Notes under the pieces: model-generated
The model's database searches: none
What the model was told of the DNA's origin: nothing
The model's input: only the letters and a program-made list of their open reading frames with translations
Translations under genes and position numbers: made by a program
Shown here: positions 16,834 to 24,807 of the stretch, in pieces
Position numbering within the stretch: position 1 is the stretch's first letter
Layout: the number at the start of each line of letters is the position of its first letter
Assembly: GCA_964482515.1 (NCBI GenBank)
Contig: CAYZXT010000013.1
Span: 1-61,523, forward strand
Length of the DNA stretch: 61,523 bases
Direction of reading: 5' to 3'
Source: CAYZXT01 sp964482515
Lineage (GTDB): Bacteria > Elusimicrobiota > Elusimicrobia > FEN-1173

Positions 16834-16917
16834 CATTTCGCCAACCCCCTCTCTAAGCGCGATCTCTTCATGCCAAACCGCTTCTTCCCTCTTTCAGCGC
16901 CTCCCTCCGCGGCGCGG
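16636..16917 (+). repeat. Direct repeat, right copy (complete)
   Basis: Complete counterpart of 14927-15144. It spans the intact VF530-like gene and about 85 bases after it. About 1.5 kb separates the two copies, holding the promoter/operator and the XRE and nucleotidyltransferase genes. Confidence 0.9.
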
Positions 16918-16986
16918 TCCGGAAAATTTACTAAATCTCCATACAGTCTTCAGGAGATACTCAGAATCATAAAGTATCCTTCCCTT

Positions 16987-17511
16987 ATGAAAGCCGTCAT
17001 TCAACAGGACAATCTTCAAGAATTGATTTTCCTGATCCGGGGACAGAAAGTGATGCTGGACCGGGATTTGGCCATGCTTTACGGTGTACAGACAGGTGAT
17101 TTGAATCAAGCTGTTAAACGGAACAGAAAGCGGTTTCCGGAAGACTTTATGTTCCAACTGAACCAAGAGGAGACGAAAAATTGGATATCACAAATTGTGA
17201 TATCCAAACCGGCCTTAAAAAAATCGGTTCGGAGGCCGCCCTATGCTTTTACGGAACAAGGTGTTGCCATGTTGTCAAGTGTGTTGAAAAGCGGACGAGC
17301 CATTGATGTCAACATCATGATCATGCGGGCTTTTGCGCGGCTGAGGCAATTGGTTTCTTTGAACCGTGCCTTGGCCAAGCGTTTGGCCGCCATCGAGCGG
17401 AAGTTGGCGGGACACGACGTTGATGTGCAGTATCTTTATCAAATCATCAAGGACATGAACCAATCGCCGCAGATGGAAGGTATCGGATTCCGGCTGGACC
17501 CTGAAAAGTGA
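16987..17511 (+). CDS. ORF6N-domain protein
   Basis: 174 aa from ATG 16987. The N-terminal 100 residues match the ORF6N (KilA-N-related) DNA-binding domain: IRGQKVMLDRDLAMLYGV, NRKRFPEDFMFQL and YAFTEQGVAMLSSVL. The C-terminal part is a short coiled coil. ORF6N genes are spread by phages and mobile elements and are common beside addiction modules. Regulation and partners are unknown. It is the last gene of the island. A longer upstream frame exists but begins within the duplicated region. Confidence 0.92.
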   Translation: MKAVIQQDNLQELIFLIRGQKVMLDRDLAMLYGVQTGDLNQAVKRNRKRFPEDFMFQLNQEETKNWISQIVISKPALKKSVRRPPYAFTEQGVAMLSSVLKSGRAIDVNIMIMRAFARLRQLVSLNRALAKRLAAIERKLAGHDVDVQYLYQIIKDMNQSPQMEGIGFRLDPEK

Positions 17512-17560
17512 GTTTTAGACCCCCCGTTTATTTCACGGCCGAAGGCGCCCGCTTGGCAGG

Positions 17561-17995
17561 TTACACCTCGAGATTTTTGAAGTCCTCCCGGCGAACCTTT
17601 GATCTGATGAATTGGATGAATTCCATGTCGGACTTTTTGATGTGCTGCGTCATCCACTGTGACACGAGACCTCCCAGCCGGCTGGGAATCATCATGTCGT
17701 TGCCGTTGATGAATTCTTCCACAAGTTCGTGCAGCGACTTTGTGAGCTGATCGTGCTCGAAGGCGTGCGCCATCCGCCCGGGATAGTCGAAGGACTTCAT
17801 GACCTTCTTCTCCGCCTCGAAATGTTTCTCCACGTATTCAACGAGGAACTGCATGGATTCTTTGAGTTTTTTCTTGTCGGGTATTTTGCTAAGGGTTTCA
17901 AATAGAATATTGGCTTGGCGGAACATTTCTTTGTGTTGGTTGTCGATCGCGTCGATACCGGTTGTCAATGACTCCTCCCAAACTATCGCTGCCAT
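17561..17995 (-). CDS. Bacteriohemerythrin, copy 2
   Basis: 144 aa from the ATG at 17995, which has a GAGGAGGG site directly upstream; the frame stays open 52 codons further but those look non-coding. All di-iron ligands are visible: NQH, HFEAE, HAFEH and HIKKSDMEF. It is a paralogue of the protein at 5714-6148, with most differences outside the ligand helices. Two such genes 12 kb apart suggest lineage-specific duplication for oxygen or iron handling. Convergent to the ORF6N gene. Confidence 0.94.
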   Translation of the reverse strand: MAAIVWEESLTTGIDAIDNQHKEMFRQANILFETLSKIPDKKKLKESMQFLVEYVEKHFEAEKKVMKSFDYPGRMAHAFEHDQLTKSLHELVEEFINGNDMMIPSRLGGLVSQWMTQHIKKSDMEFIQFIRSKVRREDFKNLEV

Positions 17996-18212
17996 AATCC
18001 CTCCTCGGTGCATTGTTGCCCAGGCGTCCCCTTCCCAGGACAGCTCCATCTTATCCGATACCCCCAACATAAGTATGACGCCCATCATCTTTGTGAATTT
18101 AACGTCCAAAACCCCGAAACAACAATAACCGCCAAACATGTTCTTCGTCATGTTATCCGAATGACGGAAAAACTATCCTTAGGGTCTATTACTGTAACCA
18201 AAGCGAGGTCCT

Positions 18213-19883
18213 ATGGACGAAGAAACGATCACATCCCCGAAAACGGTTTTATTGACCAGCGTGGTCGGCCCCCTGGGCCCGGCCCACGGAGACGGCCCGA
18301 GCGTGGGCTATGAGCTCCTGCACGGCCAGATCACCCGCGCCCAGGGCATCTTCAGCCCCCGCGCGGTGCACGTCAATTTCTCCCTGAACTACATCGCGGA
18401 GAACATCGGCGGCCCGGCCGTGGTCCTGCAATACCCCATGAAGAACGACCTGATCCGCGAGCTCAAGCGGAATTCCTACGACTACATCGGCATTTCCTTC
18501 ATCATGGCGCTGTTCCACCGGTTGAAGGAGACCGTGGAGATCATCCGGAAGTACGCGCCTAAAAGCCAGATCGTGCTCGGCGGCTACGGCACCATCCTGC
18601 CGGACGATGTGCTCGCGCCCTGGGGCGACCACATCTGCCGCGAGGAAGGCGTGGCGTTCTTCCGCCGCCTCCTCGAGCGCCCCGAAATCCCCATGCCCTA
18701 CAAGCACCCCAAGGTCCTCAGCACGCTGAAGGTCTTCTCCATGGAAGTGTCGCGCACCGGGATGATCTTCGCGGGCCTCGGCTGCCCCAACGGCTGCGAC
18801 TTCTGCTGCACGTCCCACTTCTTCAAACGCAAGCACGTCCGCCTGCTCCCCGAGGGCAAGGACATCTTCAACGTGATCGAGAGCTATCTCGAGGACGACC
18901 CGGACATGTCCTTCGTGATCCTGGACGAGGACTTCCTTCTCAGCAAGCCGCGGGCCATGGCGTTCCGCGACGCCGTCCTGCGGAGCGGCAAGGCCCTCTC
19001 CATATTCGTGTTCTCCAGCGTGAAGGCCATCAGCCAGTACACGGTGGAAGAAATTTTGGAGATGGGCATCGACGGTTTCTGGATCGGCTATGAAGGCACG
19101 CGCTCGGGTTACGCCAAGCAGCAGGGCCGGCCGACGGCGGACATCTTCAAGGAGTTCCGCCAGCACGGGATCACCATCCTGGCGTCGATGATTTTGGGTT
19201 TCGACTACCAGAACCGCGAAGTCGTGGCCGAGGAGCTGACCGGTCTGATGGCGCTGAAGCCGTCGTTCTCGCAGTTCCTGATCTACGGCCCCACGCCCGG
19301 CACGCCTTTCTACGACCGCATCATGAAGGAGAACCTGTTGCGCGACGACTTGGCCGCCGACAAGCTGACCTATTACCGGAAGTGCGACGGCTTTGCCGCC
19401 ATGGTCAAGCACCCGACCATGTCGCCGAAAGAGATCGAAGACCTGCAGCGCTGGTGCTACGACGAGGACTTCGCGCGCCTCGGGCCGAGCCTCTTCCGCA
19501 CCGTGGAGTCCTGGCTGCTGGGATACCAAAAACTGAAGGATTCGCCGAACCCCATGCTGCGCCGCCGCGCCGATCGTTTCGCCCGCGAAGTGCGGAACGC
19601 CTACCCGATCTTCGGCGTGGGCAAATGGTTCGGACCCAACCGCGCGGTGCGTCAATGGATCGCGGACCTGGAGCGCCGCGTGAAGGCGGAGTTCGGGCCG
19701 GCCACGTTCTCCGAGCGGCTCATGTCCGTCGGCGCGTTCCCGGCGGCGATATGGACGTACATCACCCTGAAGCTGGGGATCTTCCAGCACCCGAAGGTCC
19801 GGCGCACGGTCTACGGCGCGTCGGAAGTCGATGCGCTGCTCGAGTCGATCAAGATCCGCGTGGAGGAACCCGCGCTGCCGTAA
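18213..19883 (+). CDS. B12-binding-type radical SAM protein
   Basis: 556 aa. The N-terminal part (about 10-160) looks like a cobalamin-binding Rossmann domain (YIGISFIMALFHRL, VLGGYGTILPDDVLAP); the DxHxxG motif for base-off cobalamin is not clear. The radical SAM core follows, with the cluster motif CPNGCDFC (CxxxCxxC), then DEDFLLSKPRAM and the FWIGYEGTRSG strand. The C-terminal 150 residues are helical and unassigned. Class B methyltransferases and hopanoid or lipid-modifying enzymes share this layout, so the reaction is open. Transcribed alone, with a hairpin terminator after the stop. Confidence 0.88.
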   Translation: MDEETITSPKTVLLTSVVGPLGPAHGDGPSVGYELLHGQITRAQGIFSPRAVHVNFSLNYIAENIGGPAVVLQYPMKNDLIRELKRNSYDYIGISFIMALFHRLKETVEIIRKYAPKSQIVLGGYGTILPDDVLAPWGDHICREEGVAFFRRLLERPEIPMPYKHPKVLSTLKVFSMEVSRTGMIFAGLGCPNGCDFCCTSHFFKRKHVRLLPEGKDIFNVIESYLEDDPDMSFVILDEDFLLSKPRAMAFRDAVLRSGKALSIFVFSSVKAISQYTVEEILEMGIDGFWIGYEGTRSGYAKQQGRPTADIFKEFRQHGITILASMILGFDYQNREVVAEELTGLMALKPSFSQFLIYGPTPGTPFYDRIMKENLLRDDLAADKLTYYRKCDGFAAMVKHPTMSPKEIEDLQRWCYDEDFARLGPSLFRTVESWLLGYQKLKDSPNPMLRRRADRFAREVRNAYPIFGVGKWFGPNRAVRQWIADLERRVKAEFGPATFSERLMSVGAFPAAIWTYITLKLGIFQHPKVRRTVYGASEVDALLESIKIRVEEPALP

Positions 19884-19919
19884 GCGATCCGCGAAATTAA
19901 TTCCAAGCCGTAAAACGAA

Positions 19920-19950
19920 TCCACGGGGAAACGCCTCCCGTGGATTTGTT
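19920..19950 (+). terminator. Intrinsic terminator after the radical SAM gene
   Basis: TCCACGGG and CCCGTGGA form an 8-bp stem with a 9-nt loop, followed by a T-rich run. It lies just before the ABC exporter. Confidence 0.8.
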
Positions 19951-19963
19951 ATTATGTTCCGCC

Positions 19964-20908
19964 ATGAGCAACGCCATCGAAGTCGAAGACCTCCATAAAA
20001 CCTATCGCCCGGACGCGCACGCGCCCGTGAAGGCGCTGGACGGCGTTTCCTTCTCCGTGCCCCAGGGAAGCATCTACGGACTGCTGGGCCCCAACGGCGC
20101 GGGGAAAACCACGCTGGTCAAGGTCCTCACCACCATCACGTCGGCGACGTCGGGCCGCGCCTCGGTCATGGGTTTCGACGTGGCGCGCCGGGCCCTGGAC
20201 GTGCGGCGCAACATCACCGTGGTCATCCAGCAGGCGGCGGTGGAGGTCTCCCTGACCGTGCGGGACAATCTTTTGATCTACGCTTTTCTGCACGGGATGG
20301 ACCGGGCGGAGGCGTTGAAGCGATTGCCCGCCGTGGTGGAGGAGTTCGACCTGGGCGACAAGCTGAACGAGACGGTGCAGGACCTGAGCATCGGCACCAA
20401 GCGCCGCGTCCAGGTCGCGAAGATCTTCATGCTGGACTCGCCCATCATCTTCCTCGACGAAGCCACCACCGGGATGGACCCGCTCATGAAGCGCCGCGTG
20501 TTGGACCGCCTGCGGGCCGAGGCGCGGAAGGGCCGCACCGTCCTGCTGACCACCCAGGTGCTGAGCGAGGCGGAGCAGCTCTGCGACACCATCACGATCA
20601 TCGACCACGGAAAGAAGCTCGCGTCCGGCACGCTCCAGGACCTGCGGCGGCTTGCCCGGCAGATGTTCCGCGTCACCCTGTCCTTCGCGGCGGATTCCAA
20701 CGCGTCGCTGACCGGACATCTGGAGGCGCTGAAACCCGAGCAGCTGAAGATCGACGGCCGGACCGTGGAGATGCTTTTCCGCGGCGAGGAGGCGTCTCTG
20801 CTCGGCAGGCTCGCGGAGATCGCCCGCGTCGTCCCGATCTCCCAGTTCGAGGTGCGCGGCGCGGACCTGGAGGAGATCTTCGTGGCCTTGGTGAAGGGGA
20901 AACCGTGA
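19964..20908 (+). CDS. ABC-2 exporter, ATP-binding subunit
   Basis: 314 aa from the ATG at 19964; an earlier in-frame TTG lies in the terminator tail and is less likely. Walker A is GPNGAGKTT, Walker B is IIFLDEAT, and the signature motif is LSIGTKRR, a DrrA/CcmA-type variant. The C-terminal 80 residues form the extra domain seen in drug or polysaccharide exporter ATPases. The stop codon overlaps the GTG start of the permease by 4 bases, so the two are translationally coupled. Substrate unknown: antibiotic, lipid or polymer export are all possible. Confidence 0.95.
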   Translation: MSNAIEVEDLHKTYRPDAHAPVKALDGVSFSVPQGSIYGLLGPNGAGKTTLVKVLTTITSATSGRASVMGFDVARRALDVRRNITVVIQQAAVEVSLTVRDNLLIYAFLHGMDRAEALKRLPAVVEEFDLGDKLNETVQDLSIGTKRRVQVAKIFMLDSPIIFLDEATTGMDPLMKRRVLDRLRAEARKGRTVLLTTQVLSEAEQLCDTITIIDHGKKLASGTLQDLRRLARQMFRVTLSFAADSNASLTGHLEALKPEQLKIDGRTVEMLFRGEEASLLGRLAEIARVVPISQFEVRGADLEEIFVALVKGKP

Positions 20909-21666
20909 GCGGCATCGGCGCGGTCTTCTACCGGGACTACCGGCAGCGCATCACCAACTGGGCCTTCATGTTCTGGGACATCTTCGTCCCCATCGCCTAC
21001 CTGACGCTCTTCGGCACGGGCTTCGACCGTTCCATCGCGCAGGCGTTCTCCATCGGCGGAATTTCCGTGGACTACGCGTCCTTCCTGTTGCCGGGCATCA
21101 TCGCCATGACCGCCTTCAGCGTGGCGATGAACAGCTCCTGGAGTTTTTTCATGGACAAGGATTCGGGGATTTTTTACGAGGTGCTGACCTACCCCATCAC
21201 GCGCCGCCAGTTCCTGGTGGGACGGGTCTGCTTCAGCGTGGTGCAGTCCGCGGCGGGGTCGATCCTGGCCGTGGTCGTGGGCGTCCTTTTCATGGGGATC
21301 AAAATCCGGTGGGACCTGTGGCCGCTCACGATCCTGGCCATGGTGGCCAGCACCGCCTGCTGGTTCTTCTTCCTCAGCATCTTCGCCGTCCGTCTTCGGC
21401 GGATGGATTCCTTCAACACCCTGACGAGCGCGGCCTACATCATCCTGATGTTCCTGAGCTCGATGTTCTATCCGCTCTCGGACGTCCCGGCCTGGTTCCG
21501 CTGGGTGGCGCGGCTGAACCCGATGACGTGGCAGGTGGACCTGCTGCGCTTCAGCCTGCTTGGCGCGGGATCGCCGGGGCTGCTCATCGTGGAGACCGTC
21601 GCCTTCGCCGCCTTCATCCTGCTCTGCCTTTCCTTCGCGGTGCGCGAGCTCGAACGCGCGGCCTAG
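20905..21666 (+). CDS. ABC-2 type permease
   Basis: 253 aa with a GTG start overlapping the ATPase stop. Six transmembrane helices are visible in the usual ABC-2 pattern, with the conserved LLPGIIAMTAFSVAMN region after helix 2 and SSMFYPLSDVPAWFRWVARLNPMT before the last helix (the DrrB/NodJ motif). It forms the membrane channel of the exporter with the preceding ATPase. Convergent with the MEMO/AMMECR1 gene 9 bases away. Confidence 0.95.
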   Translation: MSGIGAVFYRDYRQRITNWAFMFWDIFVPIAYLTLFGTGFDRSIAQAFSIGGISVDYASFLLPGIIAMTAFSVAMNSSWSFFMDKDSGIFYEVLTYPITRRQFLVGRVCFSVVQSAAGSILAVVVGVLFMGIKIRWDLWPLTILAMVASTACWFFFLSIFAVRLRRMDSFNTLTSAAYIILMFLSSMFYPLSDVPAWFRWVARLNPMTWQVDLLRFSLLGAGSPGLLIVETVAFAAFILLCLSFAVRELERAA

Positions 21667-21675
21667 CGGCTTCCG

Positions 21676-23178
21676 TTATTCCGGGCCGCTTTCCCTAAAC
21701 ACATCCGTCCGGAACACCGACAGTTTCGCCCGCGGGTCCTTCCAGCAGTCCGGCGGCAATCCCGCCTTCTGGGAACACAGCTCCGACAGAAAATCTTCCT
21801 TCCCCGGCAATTGGATCCACACGTCCGGCAAGAACAACCCCGACTTCCCGTCCAGTTCCACGGTCACGCCGTCCAGCCTGGGAACGATGCCTTCCGCGTC
21901 GCGCACCGTCATGGGCGGCGTGAGGATCGAAATTTCAAGCCGCGCGCGGTCGAACTCCGTTTTCTCAAGGGGCTTGAAGCGCGGGTCCTGGAACGCGGCG
22001 GAGCGGGCGTAATAGCGGACGGCGTCCAGCAGGCCCAGCCGCGGCTCGACGGAGCCGACGCAGCCGCGCAGCGCGCCGTCCTTCCGGACCGTGACGAAGA
22101 CCGCGGCGGGAACGTTGAACGCGGGGTCGCCGGACAGCGGCGCGAAGGCGAAGGGCTTTTTGGCGAGGGCGTCGGAGAGAGACTCCCGCGCGGCGGCGAA
22201 CAACAGCGGGCGGGGACGCTCGTTCAGCGGCGGGTTCGCCGGGCCCGGGTTTTCCGAGCGGGTGAAGGCCACGGCCGCGTATCCCACCGAACCGGCGTCT
22301 TTTCCGGCGGCGCCGGCGGCGAGTTCGCCGGAGTTGGCATAGCGCCAGAGCGAGGCTTTGTTCGCGCCGAGGGCCTTCGCCGCGGCGACGCCCGCCATGA
22401 GCGCGGAGAACCCGCAGGCCGCGGTCTTGAGCTCCGGTTCCTTGCGGAGCAGCAGCCATTGGTAGGTCGTGCTTAAAAAATGGGGATCGAGGTTCCGCAG
22501 GGCGCGGAGGAACGTCAGGTCCGCCTTGCGGGCCGTTTCCTTCGGCGGATAATGGGACAGGTCCGAGGAGAGGATGATCAACGCGTTTTTGCCTTCGATG
22601 GTTTTCGCCACGGCCTCGCCGATGCGCCGCGCCAGGTCCGGGTCTTCCGTGTTCGTCAGGATCGGAAGGATTTTGAAATCGCCGAACACGCGCTGCAGGA
22701 ACGGGAGCTGCACCTCGAGGGAATGCTCCGGCGCGTGGGCCTCGCGCGATTCCTCAAAGAGCGAAGGCTCTTTCAAAAGTTGGGCCGCCAGGGTTTCGTC
22801 CACCGGGACCTTGCCGAGGGGCGTGACGAAGGACCCGCGGGCGTAGACGGCGGCGGTGCGGACGGGCACGTGGTGGGACGGCCCGATGAGGACGAAGGTC
22901 TTCCATCCGGGGCTCATGGATTTGTAGGCTTCGGCGGCCACGGCCCCGGAATATTCGTAACCCGCGTGCGGCGCCAGCAGGGCCACCAGTTTTCCATCGA
23001 TGGAATGGCGGGGTGCTTTCAGGAAGAGCCCGTCGACCTTCTCCGCCAGCGCGGCCTTGTTCTCCGGATAGAATTGCCCCGCCACGGCGGGCAAGCGTTC
23101 TTCCGGCGGCTGCGCCGGATGGACCGCGGACGGCGACAGGAACAGGGCGGCGGCAAGAATGCGGGCGGCTCGTTTCAT
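21676..23178 (-). CDS. MEMO1-AMMECR1 fusion with signal peptide
   Basis: 500 aa from ATG 23178 (an ATG at 23205 is possible and has a weak GAGG site). The N-terminal 20 residues look like a signal peptide. Residues about 30-290 are a MEMO domain (AmmeMemoRadiSam B): LAPHAGYEYSG, IGPSHHVPV, EHSLEVQLPFLQ and SSDLSHYPP place the metal-binding histidines of the dioxygenase-like fold. Residues about 320-500 are an AMMECR1 domain (system A) with LRGCVGSV. Fusions of these two are known; an export signal on them is not usual. The radical SAM partner (system radical SAM) is not next to it. Function of the system is unknown. Confidence 0.88.
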   Translation of the reverse strand: MKRAARILAAALFLSPSAVHPAQPPEERLPAVAGQFYPENKAALAEKVDGLFLKAPRHSIDGKLVALLAPHAGYEYSGAVAAEAYKSMSPGWKTFVLIGPSHHVPVRTAAVYARGSFVTPLGKVPVDETLAAQLLKEPSLFEESREAHAPEHSLEVQLPFLQRVFGDFKILPILTNTEDPDLARRIGEAVAKTIEGKNALIILSSDLSHYPPKETARKADLTFLRALRNLDPHFLSTTYQWLLLRKEPELKTAACGFSALMAGVAAAKALGANKASLWRYANSGELAAGAAGKDAGSVGYAAVAFTRSENPGPANPPLNERPRPLLFAAARESLSDALAKKPFAFAPLSGDPAFNVPAAVFVTVRKDGALRGCVGSVEPRLGLLDAVRYYARSAAFQDPRFKPLEKTEFDRARLEISILTPPMTVRDAEGIVPRLDGVTVELDGKSGLFLPDVWIQLPGKEDFLSELCSQKAGLPPDCWKDPRAKLSVFRTDVFRESGPE

Positions 23179-23277
23179 GGGAAAGATCGTATCAAGTTCA
23201 AACATGAATTGGCGCCTCGCCGTTCTTTGATTTTTGTCTAATATAAAGAGCACGATGGAAAACAGAGGGAGGGATTC

Positions 23278-24054
23278 ATGAAACGCATCGGGTTGGCATT
23301 GCTGCTGTTGGGCGTCAGCGTCGCGGCAAGGGCGGCGATCAAGACGGAGACGATCGACTACAAAGACGGGAAAACCAAGCTTCAGGGATATTTGGCCTAC
23401 GACGATTCCGTCCAGGGGCCCCGGCCGGCGGTGCTGGTGGTCCATGAGTGGCGCGGCTTCAACGATTACGTGAAGCGCCGGGCGGATCAGCTGGCGCGGA
23501 TGGGTTACGTCGCTTTCGCGCTCGACATGTACGGCAAGGGTGTCTACGCCAAGGACCACGAGGAAGCGGCCAAGCTTTCCGGCGTCTACCGCGGCGACCG
23601 GCAGCTGATGCGCTCCCGGGCCGCGGCGGGGCTGGACGTCTTGATGAAGCGCGCGGAGACGGACCCCAAGCGCGTGGCGGCCATCGGGTATTGTTTCGGC
23701 GGGACCACGGTGCTGGAGCTGGCCCGCGGCGGCGCGGACCTCGCCGGGGTGGCGAGCTTCCATGGGAACCTCGGGACCCCGCACCCGGAGCAAACCGCGG
23801 CGGTCAAGCCCAAAGTCCTTGTTCTGCACGGGGCGGACGACAAGGGCACCTCGGACGGGCTGCAGGCGTTTCAGGACGAGATGCGGAACGCCAAGGCCGA
23901 CTGGCAGGTGAACATCTACGGCGGCGCGGTGCACGGGTTCACGGTGAAGGAGAACGGCGGCGATCCGTCCGCCGGGTTGGCTTACGACGAAAAAGCGGAC
24001 AAACGTTCCTGGCGGGCGCTGGAGGATTTTCTGGCGGAGGTCTTTACTAAGTAA
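23278..24054 (+). CDS. Exported dienelactone hydrolase family protein
   Basis: 258 aa. A signal peptide (MKRIGLALLLLGVSVAARA) leads into an alpha/beta hydrolase of the dienelactone hydrolase family. The nucleophile elbow is GYCFGG with cysteine as nucleophile, the acid is in the VLHGADDKGT region, and the catalytic histidine in GAVHGFT. Long periplasmic relatives act on esters or lactones of unknown identity. An AGGGAGGG site precedes the ATG. Divergent from the MEMO/AMMECR1 gene, and followed by a REP pair and a strong terminator. Confidence 0.92.
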   Translation: MKRIGLALLLLGVSVAARAAIKTETIDYKDGKTKLQGYLAYDDSVQGPRPAVLVVHEWRGFNDYVKRRADQLARMGYVAFALDMYGKGVYAKDHEEAAKLSGVYRGDRQLMRSRAAAGLDVLMKRAETDPKRVAAIGYCFGGTTVLELARGGADLAGVASFHGNLGTPHPEQTAAVKPKVLVLHGADDKGTSDGLQAFQDEMRNAKADWQVNIYGGAVHGFTVKENGGDPSAGLAYDEKADKRSWRALEDFLAEVFTK

Positions 24055-24062
24055 TATTTCCT

Positions 24063-24130
24063 GTCATTCCGGCGAAAGCCGGAATCCAGAAGTTCTTCTC
24101 TGCCTGGACCCCGGCTTTCGCCGGGGCGAC
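24063..24130. repeat. REP-like inverted pair, copy 2
   Basis: Left arm GTCATTCCGGCGAAAGCCGG..CCAG (24063-24089) and right arm CTGG..CCCCGGCTTTCGCCGGGG (24104-24130) face each other across 14 bases. The left arm repeats the unit after hypE almost exactly. Confidence 0.85.
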
Positions 24131-24145
24131 GATAAAGCCTTCACT

Positions 24146-24179
24146 TGCCCCGGAGGAGGATAACCTCCGGGGCATTTTT
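24146..24179 (+). terminator. Intrinsic terminator
   Basis: A perfect 11-bp stem (TGCCCCGGAGG with CCTCCGGGGCA) with a 7-nt loop and a T5 tail, ending the hydrolase transcript. Confidence 0.9.
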
Positions 24180-24202
24180 CGATGGCTTAAATTCCGGAAT
24201 CG

Positions 24203-24290
24203 TGTTACAATGTGCCCAGGCACACGGTTGTGCCTTCAGTCGATCAGGACACGGACGTCCTCCTTTGGTTTCTGCGAAGGAGGATTTTTT
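24203..24290 (+). promoter_or_regulatory. Candidate tandem-hairpin riboswitch (guanidine-II-like) with terminator
   Basis: An extended -10 (TG-t-TACAAT, 24203-24211) is followed by two small hairpins with the same loop start: AGGCAC-ACGGTT-GTGCCT (24218-24235) and AGGAC-ACGGAC-GTCCT (24246-24261). An intrinsic terminator (TCCTCCTT/AAGGAGGA plus T6, 24258-24290) overlaps the 3' strand of the second hairpin, so the two are mutually exclusive. Paired stem-loops with ACGR loops are the mark of mini-ykkC/guanidine-II RNAs, but the loops here fold as six or as CGGT rather than the canonical four bases, and the gene downstream is not an EmrE-type transporter. The class is therefore open. Confidence 0.55.
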
Positions 24291-24338
24291 ATTTTCAGCA
24301 AATATTCGTCGCTAGGGGCGACAATCATGGGGGAAACA

Positions 24339-24527
24339 ATGACAAGCGAGACCTCAAAGCAGTTCAAAAAAGTTCTTCTTTTCTGGTTGGGCAGCTTCGC
24401 GGTGGTCGGGATCATCCTGCACTTCGTCATGGGCGTTTCGATGCGCCCGATCATCTGGGGAGGGTTGACGGCGCTGGCGATGGTGTTGATAAAGCATTTC
24501 GTCTGGCCGCAAAACAAATCGTCCTAA
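24339..24527 (+). CDS. Small two-helix membrane protein
   Basis: 62 aa from the ATG at 24339, which has GGGGGA in the right place; the ATG at 24327 would include that site in the coding region. A charged N-terminus leads to two transmembrane helices (about 10-30 and 35-53) and a short basic tail. I do not recognise the family. It lies directly after an attenuator-like leader and before a terminator, so it is a single-gene, RNA-controlled unit. Confidence 0.7.
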   Translation: MTSETSKQFKKVLLFWLGSFAVVGIILHFVMGVSMRPIIWGGLTALAMVLIKHFVWPQNKSS

Positions 24528-24549
24528 AACAATCTCGGTAATCGGTTTC

Positions 24550-24592
24550 GCGCGCAGGGCTCGAGCGTGATCCTCCCCCTGCGCGCTTTTTT
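24550..24592 (+). terminator. Intrinsic terminator after the small membrane protein
   Basis: GCGCGCAGGG pairs with CCCTGCGCGC across a 16-nt loop and is followed by T7. Confidence 0.88.
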
Positions 24593-24610
24593 TCGTCGAC
24601 AAAAAACACG

Positions 24611-24787
24611 TTGACCCCCCGGTCATGCCTTTGCTATTCTGTCCGTGTTTCCCGGTGAGGCTTTAAGCATCAACTTGCCCCGACCGACGAACTCGAAAGA
24701 GGGAGTGAATAGGGCGCTAAAGCGGTGAGACATGCTTTCCAGCATCCAATGTCCCGTGCCGCTTCGTCAGCCGCACGGGCTTTTTTA
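24611..24787 (+). promoter_or_regulatory. Promoter and structured leader ending in a terminator, before the porin gene
   Basis: TTGACC (24611-24616), 18-bp spacer, TATTCT (24635-24640). The transcribed leader of about 140 nt shows a long-range AAGCAT/ATGCTT pairing, a GACAT/ATGTC stem around a GCT-TTCC-AGC hairpin, and a closing terminator (CCCGTGC/GCACGGG, 24753-24779, then T6). This is the layout of a riboswitch or attenuator. I could not match it to a known class. The controlled genes, a phosphate-type porin and perhaps the sulfate importer, suggest an anion or sulfur signal. Confidence 0.65.
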
Positions 24788-24807
24788 TTTTCCAGGAGGC
24801 AATACTA

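Noticed and set aside
18213..19883. The radical SAM gene as the partner of the MEMO/AMMECR1 protein
   Set aside because: It has the long B12-binding-type layout, not the short AmmeMemoRadiSam radical SAM form, and a terminator and ABC operon lie between.
24611..24787. Assigning the porin leader to SAM, cobalamin, TPP, FMN, glycine, fluoride or molybdenum-cofactor riboswitches
   Set aside because: None of the conserved cores I can recall for these is present, so it is reported only as an unidentified leader.
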